Below are positions 43,889 through 54,540 of a DNA stretch of 64,000 bases, one piece after another (positions within the stretch are counted from its first letter, which is position 1; every line of letters starts with the position of its first letter). The DNA lies in the NCBI GenBank assembly GCA_013368325.1, contig JAACJK010000225.1:372001-436000 (forward strand), given 5' to 3'. A model generated the notes under the pieces. It worked only from the letters and a program-made list of their open reading frames with translations. It ran no database searches and had not been told where the DNA came from. Made by a program: the position numbers and the translations under genes. Source of the stretch: Ephemerocybe angulata. Lineage: Eukaryota; Basidiomycota; Agaricomycetes; Agaricales; Psathyrellaceae.

Positions 43889-45403
43889 TCAGCGCTTGAG
43901 GTACTTGGAACCCAGCTCCACGACAACCCCTCCCCTCTCAAGAATGCGAACCGCTTCCATTACCTCCTCGCTATGCGCCTGCCGCTCCCCCCATTTCAAG
44001 CTCGGAAGCCTGAACGTAAGCACGAGGCGCTTGATACTATCAGGTGGCCCGAGAAATGTAACGTCTTGGCCGTCCTGGCTCGACTCCACTCGGTACGGCC
44101 TACGCGCTCTAAGGAACGAGAAAAGGGTGCCCATATTGTAGTCCGTATCGAGGTCATGAAGCTCGAGGGTCTTGAGATTCGGGAACCACTTCCCGCCCTC
44201 CTCTTCCGTTGGCGGCGTATCTATCCAGTGCTGGAACACATCTACCTTGAACCCGACGCGGTCCAGGACGAGGTGCTCCAGCGCCTGAAGGCTGGCCGGT
44301 AAGACCGCCTGGAGTACTGGCTCATCGATTGTCAAGTTGTGAATCCGGAGTGATCGTAAAGTGCTGGCCTGACTCTGGATGAACGTCTTCAAGCGGGTCG
44401 GGCGGAGCACCTCCGGGTTTTCGGTCCTCGAGGATATTTTGCCACAGCTCAACTCGAAACGGGAGATATCATGGACTCGGAGGATACCAAGAACATCCAT
44501 CGTCTCTTCGGCGATGTGCTTCAGCCGCAAAACGCGAACTTTTGGAAGCTTAATTTCCTTATCCGTCGACTGCCTGTATGGTTGTCCAAAGCAAGTTTGA
44601 AGGAAGTAGGATAGGCTGAGATCCTCGATATTGCTGCATCCCTCCAGCAGCTGCGCGATCTGATCCAAAAATAAGTCGGACCGCAGGCTTAAGCGTGTGA
44701 GCGACTGCAGTATCCTGGGGGAAAACAGCTTGCTAGGGACAGTCGCCGTTTCCTGCCGATTGCGAGTATGGCCCAGGTCCTTGCTCGTTGGAAGCTCGAG
44801 TCGAAGATAGGATACTGGGGGAAGGGTGTCAAACATAAACCCGTCGTGGGCGGCGCTCTTATGGTCTTCAATGCTGAATTGGACGATTTTAAGAGCGAGT
44901 GTGGTGACAGGGAAGAGGGGTGAATCCAACGATCGCGCTGGTGAGAGGGAAGCCAGCTCAGACTGGTGTTTCATCGACGCACACAGATTCTTGAAGCACT
45001 GGGCGGATTTGAACTCGATCGAAAGGTGGTGCAGGGAGGGTACATGGAGCATGAACTCGACAAGGCCCAAATTGCTCGCCGAGCACGAATCGCTCGGGCA
45101 GCGGTCGTCACTTTCCTTGCCGCAGCACAAGATGGCGACTTCCACAGTCTTTGGATACCCTCCGGACCGCTCAATCCAAGCAAGGGCCTTCTTGGAGGAG
45201 AATGGCTGGCTCTTCGTTCGGATTTCGAGCTTCAACCTGCTCCAGAGGCGACTGTTCAGAATCGCTGCGTCGCGCCACTCCTTGGAAACCAGACATAGCT
45301 CTGTGATCTTCCGTCTGGATACCACATCGCCGACATCTGGGAGATAGATGTTGAATAGGCTGTCAAGAATGTCAGCGTTCAAGGTGCGGTTCCCGGTGTT
45401 CAT
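43889..45403 (-). CDS. F-box/LRR-like protein, subtype A, copy B
   Basis: Intronless, 504 residues, ATG 45403 (MNTGNRTLNADILDSLFNIY). The F-box (ELCLVSKEWRDAAILNSRLW) is followed by a Cys loop (CPSDSCSASNLGLVEFMLHV). LRR-like segments include VPSLHHLSIEFKSAQC, CSNIEDLSLSYFLQ and ASTLRSLRIHNLTI. It ends VVVELGSKYLKR. It is the duplicate of 39919-41433. The central part (about residues 190-330) has diverged most, including LPTSKDLGHTRNRQET where copy A has LPRFRETLSHTRHPDE. Expected role: Skp1-binding adaptor for ubiquitination. It faces the MYND gene tail to tail, 163 nt apart. Confidence 0.85.
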   Translation of the reverse strand: MNTGNRTLNADILDSLFNIYLPDVGDVVSRRKITELCLVSKEWRDAAILNSRLWSRLKLEIRTKSQPFSSKKALAWIERSGGYPKTVEVAILCCGKESDDRCPSDSCSASNLGLVEFMLHVPSLHHLSIEFKSAQCFKNLCASMKHQSELASLSPARSLDSPLFPVTTLALKIVQFSIEDHKSAAHDGFMFDTLPPVSYLRLELPTSKDLGHTRNRQETATVPSKLFSPRILQSLTRLSLRSDLFLDQIAQLLEGCSNIEDLSLSYFLQTCFGQPYRQSTDKEIKLPKVRVLRLKHIAEETMDVLGILRVHDISRFELSCGKISSRTENPEVLRPTRLKTFIQSQASTLRSLRIHNLTIDEPVLQAVLPASLQALEHLVLDRVGFKVDVFQHWIDTPPTEEEGGKWFPNLKTLELHDLDTDYNMGTLFSFLRARRPYRVESSQDGQDVTFLGPPDSIKRLVLTFRLPSLKWGERQAHSEEVMEAVRILERGGVVVELGSKYLKR

Positions 45404-45751
45404 GCCAAAGATGATCGTGGTTGAGAGTCAAGCTGCGATGGTGGCTGACGCCACGCTGCAGATTCGATGATCAACGGTGTTTGTACTTGTAAGTACACCA
45501 AGGAAACACTTTTGGCAGGCAAACATTTCGATCCCGTAGACCCCGTTTCGTGACGGTGACCCGCAAAAGACAATCAACAAAATGTTACATTTTGCCAAAG
45601 GGTTCTGCAAGATTTCCTCCCTGTGCAGGGCCCTCGAACGCCAATAGTGACTAGAGCCGGAGGCTTATCACAAAACGACCCTTAACGCTTGAAGTGGCTT
45701 GAAGTGAGAGAAGAAAGGGTAATATCAGTACTAGTTAGCACAACTTTGGTA
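45404..45751. other. Spacer between F-box copy B and EBP2
   Basis: 348 nt against 222 nt at the matching place in copy A. The extra ~125 nt (around 45490-45650) is unique to copy B, so it was gained here or lost there. No gene is seen. Confidence 0.45.
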
Positions 45752-47407
45752 TTACTTCCGCGAGTTCATCCTCTTTGACTTGCCGGGCCTCTGTGCACTC
45801 GGCTTACCAGCACCCGACCGTCCACCCCTTCCTCCGCTGCTGCCACCCCTTCCTCCACCTCCACCCCGTCCACCGCTACTACCGCCTCTTCCTCCTCCAC
45901 CCCTTCCTCCACTACCACCCCGTCCTCCACGACCACCGCGCCCACCACGACCGCCAGGGCCACCAAAGTCATCAGTCGACTCGCGGGTGTTCTGCTTCGA
46001 GTGCCGTCCAGCACCGTTTCCGAAGCCGTACTTCTTGTCCCTCCCTTCTCTTGATACCTTGGGTCGCTTCGCATCCCTTGGCTTGTCGGCGATGGCGTTC
46101 TCGACCTGGACGTCGAAACCGTCGTCGTTGGCGGTGGCGTCGCCGCCGTCCAACATGTCCTTTCGTTCTGAAGGGCAAAGCATTAGACTGTATCCCTTGG
46201 GTTAGATGAAAGAAATGGACGTACTCCTCTTCAATCCCTTGATCTTCTCCTCCATCTCCTTCTTGGACTTCTCCCGCTCCTTCAGCTTCTCCTGCTGCAC
46301 CTGCTTACCAAACTTCTTGCCCTCGCGCTGTTTCCTCTTGTCTTCGCTCTCCTTGATGGAAGCGGTCTCGTTGAGGAGGCGAATACGGATGCGCTCCATG
46401 TGTGAGTCACTCTTCACCATCTCGGCGAAGTAGTCGGCGGGGCGGGTGAAGGGGAGCTTGTGTTGCGCGGCGAGCGAGCGGGCTTCGTTAGCACAGTGCA
46501 GCGCCTGCTTGTAGCTGAAATAGTATGGTTGTTAGTGACTACATAAAGTGGAAGACGCTTGGAGGCTTACAAGGCAACTTCACGGTTAAGGTCGTCGTCG
46601 ACATCGACGTCGATGGTGTGCGGGTATGTCACGGCAAGGGTCTCTGTCCACGGCATGGAAGAATCGAGAGCGATAGTCTCCCGGATACGCGCCAAAGCAA
46701 CCTGAGGGAAATGAGAAACGACATGTAAAATGTATAGAAACAGAACGTACCGTGTTGTCGATTTCGACCTTCCGCATAGGGACGGCATCCTCATCGACAG
46801 AGTCGTCTGCCTCGTCAAGGGGTATAACATCCTCTCCCTCATCCTCATCGCCCTCACCCTCGGCATCGGACGTCTGAGGAGCCTCAACATCGTCCTCACC
46901 CTCACCATCTGACCCAGCCTCAATCTCTTCGTCGCTCCCCTCGCCTTCGCTACCCTCCTCACCCGACTCCTCGTCGTCCTCTTCGTCCTCGTCCTCCCCA
47001 CCCATCTTCAAGATCTGGGTCCGGTCAAACTCGTCGAGTCCATCGTCTCCCAAGGCCTTCAATAACCGCTCCATACCCTCCTCGTCAACACCGTCGTCCT
47101 CCGAGTCGTCTTCGTCTTCCTCATCATCCTCCTCGCTATCACTGGCGTCGGACGATGCGGCCGCCTTTTCGGTTGTTTCTTCCTTCTCCTGCTCCTCCTC
47201 TTCGTCGACATCCTCCTCCTCCTCTTCAACAGGCTCGGGCTCGACGACCTTTGCTTTGCCCTTACCCTTGCTCTTCTTCGTCGTTGTCTTCTCCTCCGCT
47301 ACGGGCTTCGCAGGGGAAGTTTTTGCCGTTGCTTTCGAGACGGTCTCCTTCGCGGCGGTCGCGGTTTTGGGCTTCGCCGACTTGGCTTTTGAGGATTTTG
47401 AAGGCAT
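45752..47407 (-). CDS. ebp2: rRNA-processing protein EBP2 with RGG tail
   Basis: ATG 47407 (MPSKSSKAKSAKPKT) to TAA 45752-45754, with three introns. A Lys/Ala-rich head is followed by a long Asp/Glu-rich region, then the conserved EBP2 core: ALARIRETIALDSSMPW, TRPADYFAEMVKSDSHMERI and GKKFGKQVQQEKLKEREKSK. After the last intron comes KYGFGNGAGRHSK and a Gly/Arg-rich end of about 70 residues (GGRGGRGGRGGRGGSGGRGG and more). EBP2 is nucleolar and needed for 25S rRNA maturation and 60S assembly. The RGG extension resembles the GAR domains of fibrillarin and nucleolin and is unusual on an EBP2. The preceding frame upstream of ATG 47407 lacks support. Confidence 0.9.
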
Positions 47408-48062
47408 AGTCTTGAATTTTGAGCCAACCAGCAGATGTGGTGGTGTGTAGAGAGAAAAGAGGGGTAGGACCTCGTGTGATGAGGCTTTTGGATTGTGAAT
47501 AGACGCTGTATTGAACTTGGGACTTGAAATGATGGATTCGAAAAATTGGGAAGGTGATGGCTTCTGGATATAGCAAGAACAAATATTGTGCCGAAAGGGA
47601 TGCCGGGCGCTCGCCTTCGCGCCCCTTTCCACTGAACCACCACCATCTCAGCTGTACTTGAAGGAAGATATCATGCTGTATTTCTGGTGAAACTGACCTG
47701 GCTACAGCAAAAATATCCTTGTGAATTGCTTTGTAGATTCCATTGGCTGCACTTTCTGTCACGGGCGCCAATCCAATCCCGGGCAATTGTCACATCTTAT
47801 TATCCCTTGACACGTTAATAGTATAAAACATAAAAACTAGACCTTACAGCGCCCTCCCTTAGACTCCCTTGGTATCCAAATTTCTATCCAGCTTTCTGGC
47901 AGACGCGCTCTCGGAACCGAGATATGTCACAGTCGCGCCGTGACACCACTTTACATGATGCGTGACAAGCGTGTCATTTCCAATCATTGAGTCACGCCGA
48001 CCCGTCGTTTCTTGTCCGCTGCCTCCATCCCGACGCTCCTCCCGAATTCCATTTTTCTGACT
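47408..48062. other. Divergent promoter region of EBP2 and Rad4
   Basis: 655 nt between the two start codons. A CRE half-like gtgacac..gcgtgacaag area near 47940-47970 is the only notable word. No gene is supported. Confidence 0.45.
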
Positions 48063-51000
48063 ATGTCGTCCGACGTTGAAATGAACCCATTTGACCAAGA
48101 AATCGACAGTGAAGATGAAGGAGACTGGGAGGAAGTTAACGTCCCACCACACCTCGATGTCGATATTGAGCCGGCGGAACAGCATATCGAAATTATACTG
48201 AAGCCTTTGACATCGACGTCCAAGGGGAAGAAGAAGGCGGAGGATGGGAACAAGTGCGCTACTTATAAACAGCTCCTTGTGGTACCATGCTGATCCTTTC
48301 CTCCAGGAAGAAGGGGATAACACATGAGGAACGGCTAATGAGGATTAACGTTCACAAGATACACACCGTCGTGTTGCTGGCCAACGCAAAGATGCGCAAT
48401 AGATGGATCAACGACGAGATTCTGCAGGTGACGTGCATAGGCGAAGGAGAGCCATTATTTCCATGAGCTCATCCTACCCTTCAGGCCCGACTCATGTCTC
48501 TCACACCCATCACCCTCCAGAACGAGTTCGCCCAGATACACCCCTCCCGTATACCAGACAAAGGCCAGCGCGGGCGTATGTTTGAGAAGGCGCTACAGCA
48601 CCTCGCGTCCTGGTGGTCCGGAACCTTCTTCGACGTTCTACCGTCAGGCCATATCCGCAACCGCACATTCGATGAAGTCCAGTCGAAACTGCTGAGCTAT
48701 GGGGTTCTCTACGAAGAGGAGGACCTCGATGACGATACGTTAGAGGGCATCCTTGGATGTGAGATTGAACGAATACGAGGCCCCAAGAGCCTCATGAAGC
48801 ATGCTCTCAACCGGTCTGGCTCTCGCGACGTCAGTGCCCAGCTTTTCACGTCCCTCTGCCGAGCCCTGGGGATTCCCGCTCGACTTGTGGTTAGTCTACA
48901 GAGCGTGCCTTGGCAACCCAGCGTTGGAAAGCCAAAACCTACTTACAGTCGCAAAGACGCGAAGGGAAAGGGGAAGGCCAAGGGTATTGACAATGACGGT
49001 ACCGCCAGCTCCACTTCTGTGGATACCAAGGGCAAGGGGAGAGCAAGGTCGCCTTTCGACGACGGTGGGCGCCGCTTGGACGGGAGACCCGTCCCAAAGA
49101 GCGAGAAGGCAAAGGGGAAGCAGAGGGCTGAACCGGTAATCAAGCTTCGCAAGCAGAAGGACAAGGGCCGCAAACTGGAGAGTTCAACACCGTCGGCGTC
49201 CACAAGTCGATTAGGTGCGCCACACATTATCGAAAGTACCTTCCAAAGTCATCTAACACAGTGAACAGCCTCTCCAGACCCTGTAACCACACCACCCGTT
49301 TTCTGGACGGAAGTCTTCTCTCGTCCAGACGCTCGGTGGATGCCAGTTGACCCCGTCCGCGGGCTCGTGAACAAGCGTAAAGCTTTCGACCCCACTCCAA
49401 CGCCCACATACCACCCTCCCGCGCCCCCTACGAACACTGGATCTCTACTACCGCCACGTCCACCGCCAATGCCAAGCAACTACTACAGCTTTCTTCCGAA
49501 GGGGACGAGGCTGGAGAATCGCATGCTCTATGTGATGGCGTTCGAAGAGGATGGGTATGCCCGGGATGTTACGAGACGCTATGCGAGGGAGTATAACGCA
49601 AAGATCGCGAAGAACCAGGGTGGGAGCAATGCTGCGAACACTGGGGGTAAGGCGAGGTCCATGTGGTGGGAGAACGTGACCAACCTTGTTAAACGGCCCT
49701 TCCAGCTGGTGAGCACTCCCTTCGAGGGTTGTAATAAGAATAAGGCCATTACTAATGTCTACTCGTAGCACCGTGACGACCTTGAGGACGACGAGTTGAC
49801 GGCTAACCAGATGAAGGAAGGCATGCCCAGCACGATATCAGGATTCAAAGACCATCCACTCTACGTCCTCACTCGACATCTCAAACAGACCGAGGTCATC
49901 CACCCCCCGCCTCCCGACACACCTGAAATTGGCAAGTTCCGGGGAGAGCCAGTATACCCCCGCTCATCGGTCGTCCCTCTCAAGTCCGCAGAGACGTGGA
50001 TGCGCACCGAAGGGCGGATCGTCAAGGCTGGGTGTCAGCCGCTGAAGACGATCAAGGCGAGGCCTGGGACTGTGAATAGGTTGAGGGAGTTGGAGGTGAT
50101 GAAGGATGAACTGCGCGACGCGGGGCATAGTGCGGAGGGTGCGGAGGTGATGCAGGGGTTGTATGCGAGGTCGCAGACGGAGCTTTATGTGCCTCCTCCT
50201 GTGGTTGATGTGCGTCCATGGTTGTCCTTTGGGTCTCTGTTGGTTTACTGACGATGTTTGGGGTGGTATAGGGAAAGATACCCAAGAACGATTTCGGAAA
50301 TATAGATTTATACGCCCCTACTATGCTACCCAGGGGCGCTGTCCATGTTCCTTGTGAGTGTTCTCCCAACGAGAGCTACTTCCCAAGAAACTGACGTGGT
50401 TTAGTTAAAGGAACTGCGAAGATTGCGAGGAAACTCGGATTCGACTTTGCTGAGGCGGTGGTAAGTCTCACTCCATCCTTTCTTACACGGCTTACTGAAA
50501 ACATCGATGTAGACTGGGTTTGAGTTCCGAAAGCGACGCGCGAATGCCGTGATAGAGGGTATTGTCGTTGCCGCAGAGAACGAGGCTGCTCTTCTAGAGG
50601 TCCGTATATTTCATTCGACTGTCATCTCAGCGTTGCAGTAGTTAAACCATACACTCATTTACAGGCCTTTTGGGAACATCAACGAGCTGAAGACGAGAAA
50701 GCTCGGAACAAGAAGGAGGAGAAGGCCTTGCAGCATTGGATTAAACTTGTTTCGGGACTTCGGATACGACAGCGTCTCCAAGCGGAGTACGCAGATAGAG
50801 GAACCCCGACGAAGAGTGTGGATGCGAGCGGGAGCAAGGTATCTGGGAAGAAGCGTGCTGCCGCGAAACGGTCGGGCGCGGACATTGGTTCGGATGTCGA
50901 AATGGGGGGTGACAATGGAGCAGGGTTAGCGCGCTCGGTCAATGGCGATGGAGACGAGGGCGAAGAAGTGCACTTGGAGGACCGGCATGGGGAGGGCCAC

Positions 51001-51909
51001 GGGGGCGGCTTCCTTGTCGAAGCGGACGACGTCGTGCAGGCGTTTAATCTGCCGAAGTACAACCCGCTCATTCTTGAGTCGTCTAACAACCTCTTCTCGT
51101 TGGGGAGCAAGAACATACATGGGAAGAGGAGAGGCAAGGGTGGTGCTGCTGCGAGTAGCGAGCATGAGGAGGAAGAGGGAGGGGGAGGGGCCGTTATTGA
51201 TTATGCGACTTATGATCTGGATGAGCATGAGGAGCCACCGGTGTCGGATGGGACTATGGATGTGGATATGGAGGGGTTGGGCGAGCCGCTTGGGATGGGT
51301 GAGGCACTTGAGGGTTATGGAGGGGATGTGCCGAGGACGATGCAGGAGCTTTTGGATGCTGAGAAACAGTTGAACGGGGGCTCGAAGGAGGAAGGGGATG
51401 AAGTGATCGCGATCAGTGAAGGGGATGGAGCGAACATGGCTGAGGAGGTCAGCTCGAGGTTGCGTTTGCGGCTTCCTGCTAAAGCTGGTGGTGGTGTTAC
51501 TCCGTCTCCTGTGACGCGCAGTGCTCGACCTTCAAGAGCTGGTTCTGCTATGAAACGCAAACGCGACGCACGCGAGGACGAGGAGAATGATGAAGGCCAG
51601 CAGAGTCCTTTGAAAGGAGAGGATGAGGACGTTGTCGATGATGGTGTGGTTGAAGATGAGGGCTTTGAGGATGAGTCGGATGTGGATGATCCTGATGATG
51701 CTCCTTTCGGGTCGAAGAAGAAGACTAAGGGTAAGAGTAAGGCGAAGGCTCCGACGCGGAAGAAGGCGAAGGGAGCGGCTGGGAAGCCTAAACCGAAACC
51801 TGTGCCTCGAACGCCTCGAATGCCGAAGGCGAAGGCTGCTCCGGTGCCTACTCCGCCTACTGATAGGGTGTTGCGGTCTCGAGGTCCTAAGGCTGCTTCC
51901 AGCTCATAA
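48063..51909 (+). CDS. rad4: DNA repair protein Rad4/XPC
   Basis: ATG 48063 (MSSDVEMNPFDQEIDSEDEG); about eight exons to TAA 51907-51909. The acidic head precedes a transglutaminase-like domain (LFTSLCRALGIPARLVVSLQ, later FWTEVFSRPDARWMPVDPVR). Then come the beta-hairpin domains: BHD1 (FKDHPLYVLTRHLKQTEVIH), BHD2 (VYPRSSVVPLKSAETWMREG-like, reading TWMRTEG) and BHD3 (NIDLYAPTMLPRGAVHV, LGFDFAEAVTGFEFRKRRA). The family senses helix-distorting lesions and starts global-genome nucleotide-excision repair, with Rad23 as partner. The final ~350 residues are acidic then Lys/Pro-rich and likely disordered, longer than in yeast Rad4. It shares its promoter region with EBP2. Confidence 0.92.
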
Positions 51910-52212
51910 CTTCTCTTCTGTTTTGTCTTCGTCGCACGTTCAATTTCGCACAGGTAGACGAGGATTTATCACAGCCCATACTACTTCTTTACTACAAATA
52001 CCACGCCAGTCGCATTGCGAGTCTAGTAGAGCTTGCTCGAATGAGAAGTCTAAAGAATAAGCCGCTGTGATGTACCCCTGTTAGCCGAGCATCTGAAGTC
52101 AAAGCAAAGCCAAACACTCTATTTGACGTTCAACGTTCAATTTTCAACGTGTTTTTCAACCTCTAACCTGAACCATCATCTTTCTATCTTGTCACTACTA
52201 CCAGCTTGCACG

Positions 52213-54080
52213 ATGGCCCCGAAAGATGAATCTTCCCTTTTACATATCCTGTCTAGCAATGTCATACCTCGTCCTCAAGAGGCCGATTTTATACGACACG
52301 AAATTCGTGGCATGAAGAGCCAAATATCCCTCCTGAGGTCGCAGCTTCGATCCCTAGAAAAACGCCTCCTTCAACACGAGATAGCGCTTTCCGCTTCCCG
52401 GAAGGTCCCCTTCGAGGTCCTTGGAGAAATATTCGAGCTGTTGCTTCCAGATGTGCTGGACGACGCCGACAGGAAGACCCTCATTGACCTCACCCTGGTC
52501 TGCAAGAACTGGCGCGAGGCTGCGCTGCAGAAACACCGACTCTGGAGCGGCATCTCTTTGGAACTGGCGCGCGGGGAGGAGAAAGAGATCCCCGTTTTCT
52601 ACTGTGGCGACAAGATTACTTCCTGGTTGGGTCGTGCGGGAGGCGCACCGAAGGCCCTCAAGATCGCGGCTTCTTGTCCGGAGGACGATTGTTATAAAAA
52701 AGGAGCGAAGAAGTGTCAGTTGAGCCAGCCAGCGCTCGTTCAACTACTCACTACCACAATCCCAACGCTCCACAATCTCTCTCTCGAAGCTCTCTTCAGC
52801 AACTGCGTGGAGAATCTCATTCAAGCAATCTCGACGCCGATTTGGGAGGCGCTTCCTCTCCAGTCTCTCTCCGTCAAATTCACGGAGCAATGGTACTGTG
52901 CAGCGAAACCTGCGTCAAAGCACCCTCTCAACGTCCCTTCCGCAACCACGGCACTCTCAGTAACCCTTCCTCGGCAAGTTTGGTACAGAGGGCCGCCCGC
53001 TGGAACTGGAGAAATTGCACTGAAGAACGACTACGACCGCCTCACTACAATATTTCTTCGAATCGACTGGCCCAAAAAAGCCCTCTTCGACACACCCTCG
53101 CGCTATGCACTAAGGTGGAGAATCTAACTCTCGACCTACAAAATCATCAAGGCAAGACAACGGATGATCCTATCGTGAAGAGCTACAGTGCCTCCGGAAT
53201 CCATCTTAACAATCTGCGCACCCTAAAGCTGGAACGGATTGACAGAGATGGGGCTTGGATCCTTCAAGTCCTCCGCGCACCGTCGCTGGCGGACTTGAGC
53301 ATCAGCTTCACATCCGGATACCGTCCCGCAGGCGCCAAAGTGAATGAGCAACGTACCCTTTCGGTTTGGCATCTGAGGGAATGGGCCGCGTGTATTGCGA
53401 CTCACGCTGGTACTTTGTCCACCCTCCGCATCCACGATGTAGCCATCTATAAGAGGTCCTCCTTCGCCGGCCTTTTCACCGTCCCCCTCCCATGCCTCAA
53501 GCGCCTCACGATTGATCGCGTGGAATTCAACTCGTCGTTCTTTGATGATTTGAAGGAGAGAAAGGGAGACAAGCTCTTTCCACGCCTCGCAATACTCGAA
53601 GTCCTTGAAGCTGCTGCCAGCTGTAGGGCTAGTAGCATCCTTTCCTTTCTCGGAGGAGGGGCGAGGAGGACCTGGACGAGCAAAGGCTGGGAGTATATCA
53701 TCGAGACGCCAGTGGAGAGGACGATCAAGCACGTCACGATAACCTATTACTGCAACCCAGCCATAACCAATGCAGTACTCCAGGGGCAGCCGAAGGAGAC
53801 GTTGGATGCGGCCGCTCAATTCAGGAGAGGGGGAACATCTTTCGATATTGGGCCTTTGTACATTGAACCCAAGGTCCAGAAGCCTTTAAAGAGGAGAATG
53901 CGTCCCGGCGCTGAGTGTGCCGATTCTGACTGTGACGAGTGTAGTGAGTCGTTTGTTGTTGTAGTTGCTCTTTGTTTGCTGACTTGATGTTCCTCCTTTT
54001 GCCGAGCAGCATATTTGGCGGAAGAGAGTACTGAAAGTCAGACAAGTGAGGAGGAGGATGAGGATGAGGAGGAATATTGA
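52213..54080 (+). pseudogene. F-box/LRR-like gene, subtype B, with frameshift
   Basis: ATG 52213 (MAPKDESSLLHILSSN). The N-terminal coiled coil (SQISLLRSQLRSLEKRLLQH) precedes the F-box (VPFEVLGEIFELLLPDVLDD, LVCKNWREAALQKHRLW) and a Cys-bearing loop (CPEDDCYKKGAKKCQLSQPA). The frame matches the family up to LRIDWPKKALFDT, then must shift to continue LALCTKVENLTLDL. The break is at the ACACAC-like run near 53089-53097, or at the A6 run at 53074-53079, and leads to an early stop at 53125-53127. The downstream frame is family-like to the end, where an intron (53944-54009) gives the tail YLAEESTESQTSEEEDEDEE. Either a young pseudogene or a sequence error in an otherwise intact SCF adaptor. Confidence 0.75.
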
Positions 54081-54540
54081 GTGCTTTGGTAGTATTTTGA
54101 GGACCTTAATGGGGTTTGAGGTAAGTCTCGAGGCGATTGGCAGTAGTAGGTCGATGCTGAGGCTGCAATATGAACAAGGATACATACCGTCCATATACCA
54201 TTCAGAAGTAAGTGCTTCTCCGATGAGAAGGAAAATTGCATTATAGAAGTGTTTTCAAAGCCCGTCAAAGCGTTCAAGCTCAAGCTCAAGTTCTCAACGA
54301 CAAAGGAGGACACGTTGGACAGCCGCGACGGTCCTGGAAGGGCTTTGTACGTTTTTGATTTACATCTCCGTTGGCCTGCTCTGCTCGCCCATTGTGAATT
54401 TGTGACCGGCGAACCCAGCATCTAAGGACACACGGCAGACCGGCATTTGCCGACCCGGTGGCGTATCCGCAGTCATTGGCGCACCATAAAGAGTGAGCGG
54501 ATTTGGGCGCCCCAGTGCTCTACTACCCCCAACCACGAAG
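54081..54540. other. Intergenic spacer in the F-box array
   Basis: Between two F-box genes. No coding signal of its own. Confidence 0.45.

Larger units (their letters stand above)
42158..45976. repeat. Segmental duplication, copy B
   Basis: It holds MYND paralogue 3 (+), a convergent F-box gene (-) and the intact EBP2 3' end. It corresponds to 38030-41847. Since the complete EBP2 gene sits here, copy B is in the ancestral position and copy A is probably the derived one. Confidence 0.83.
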
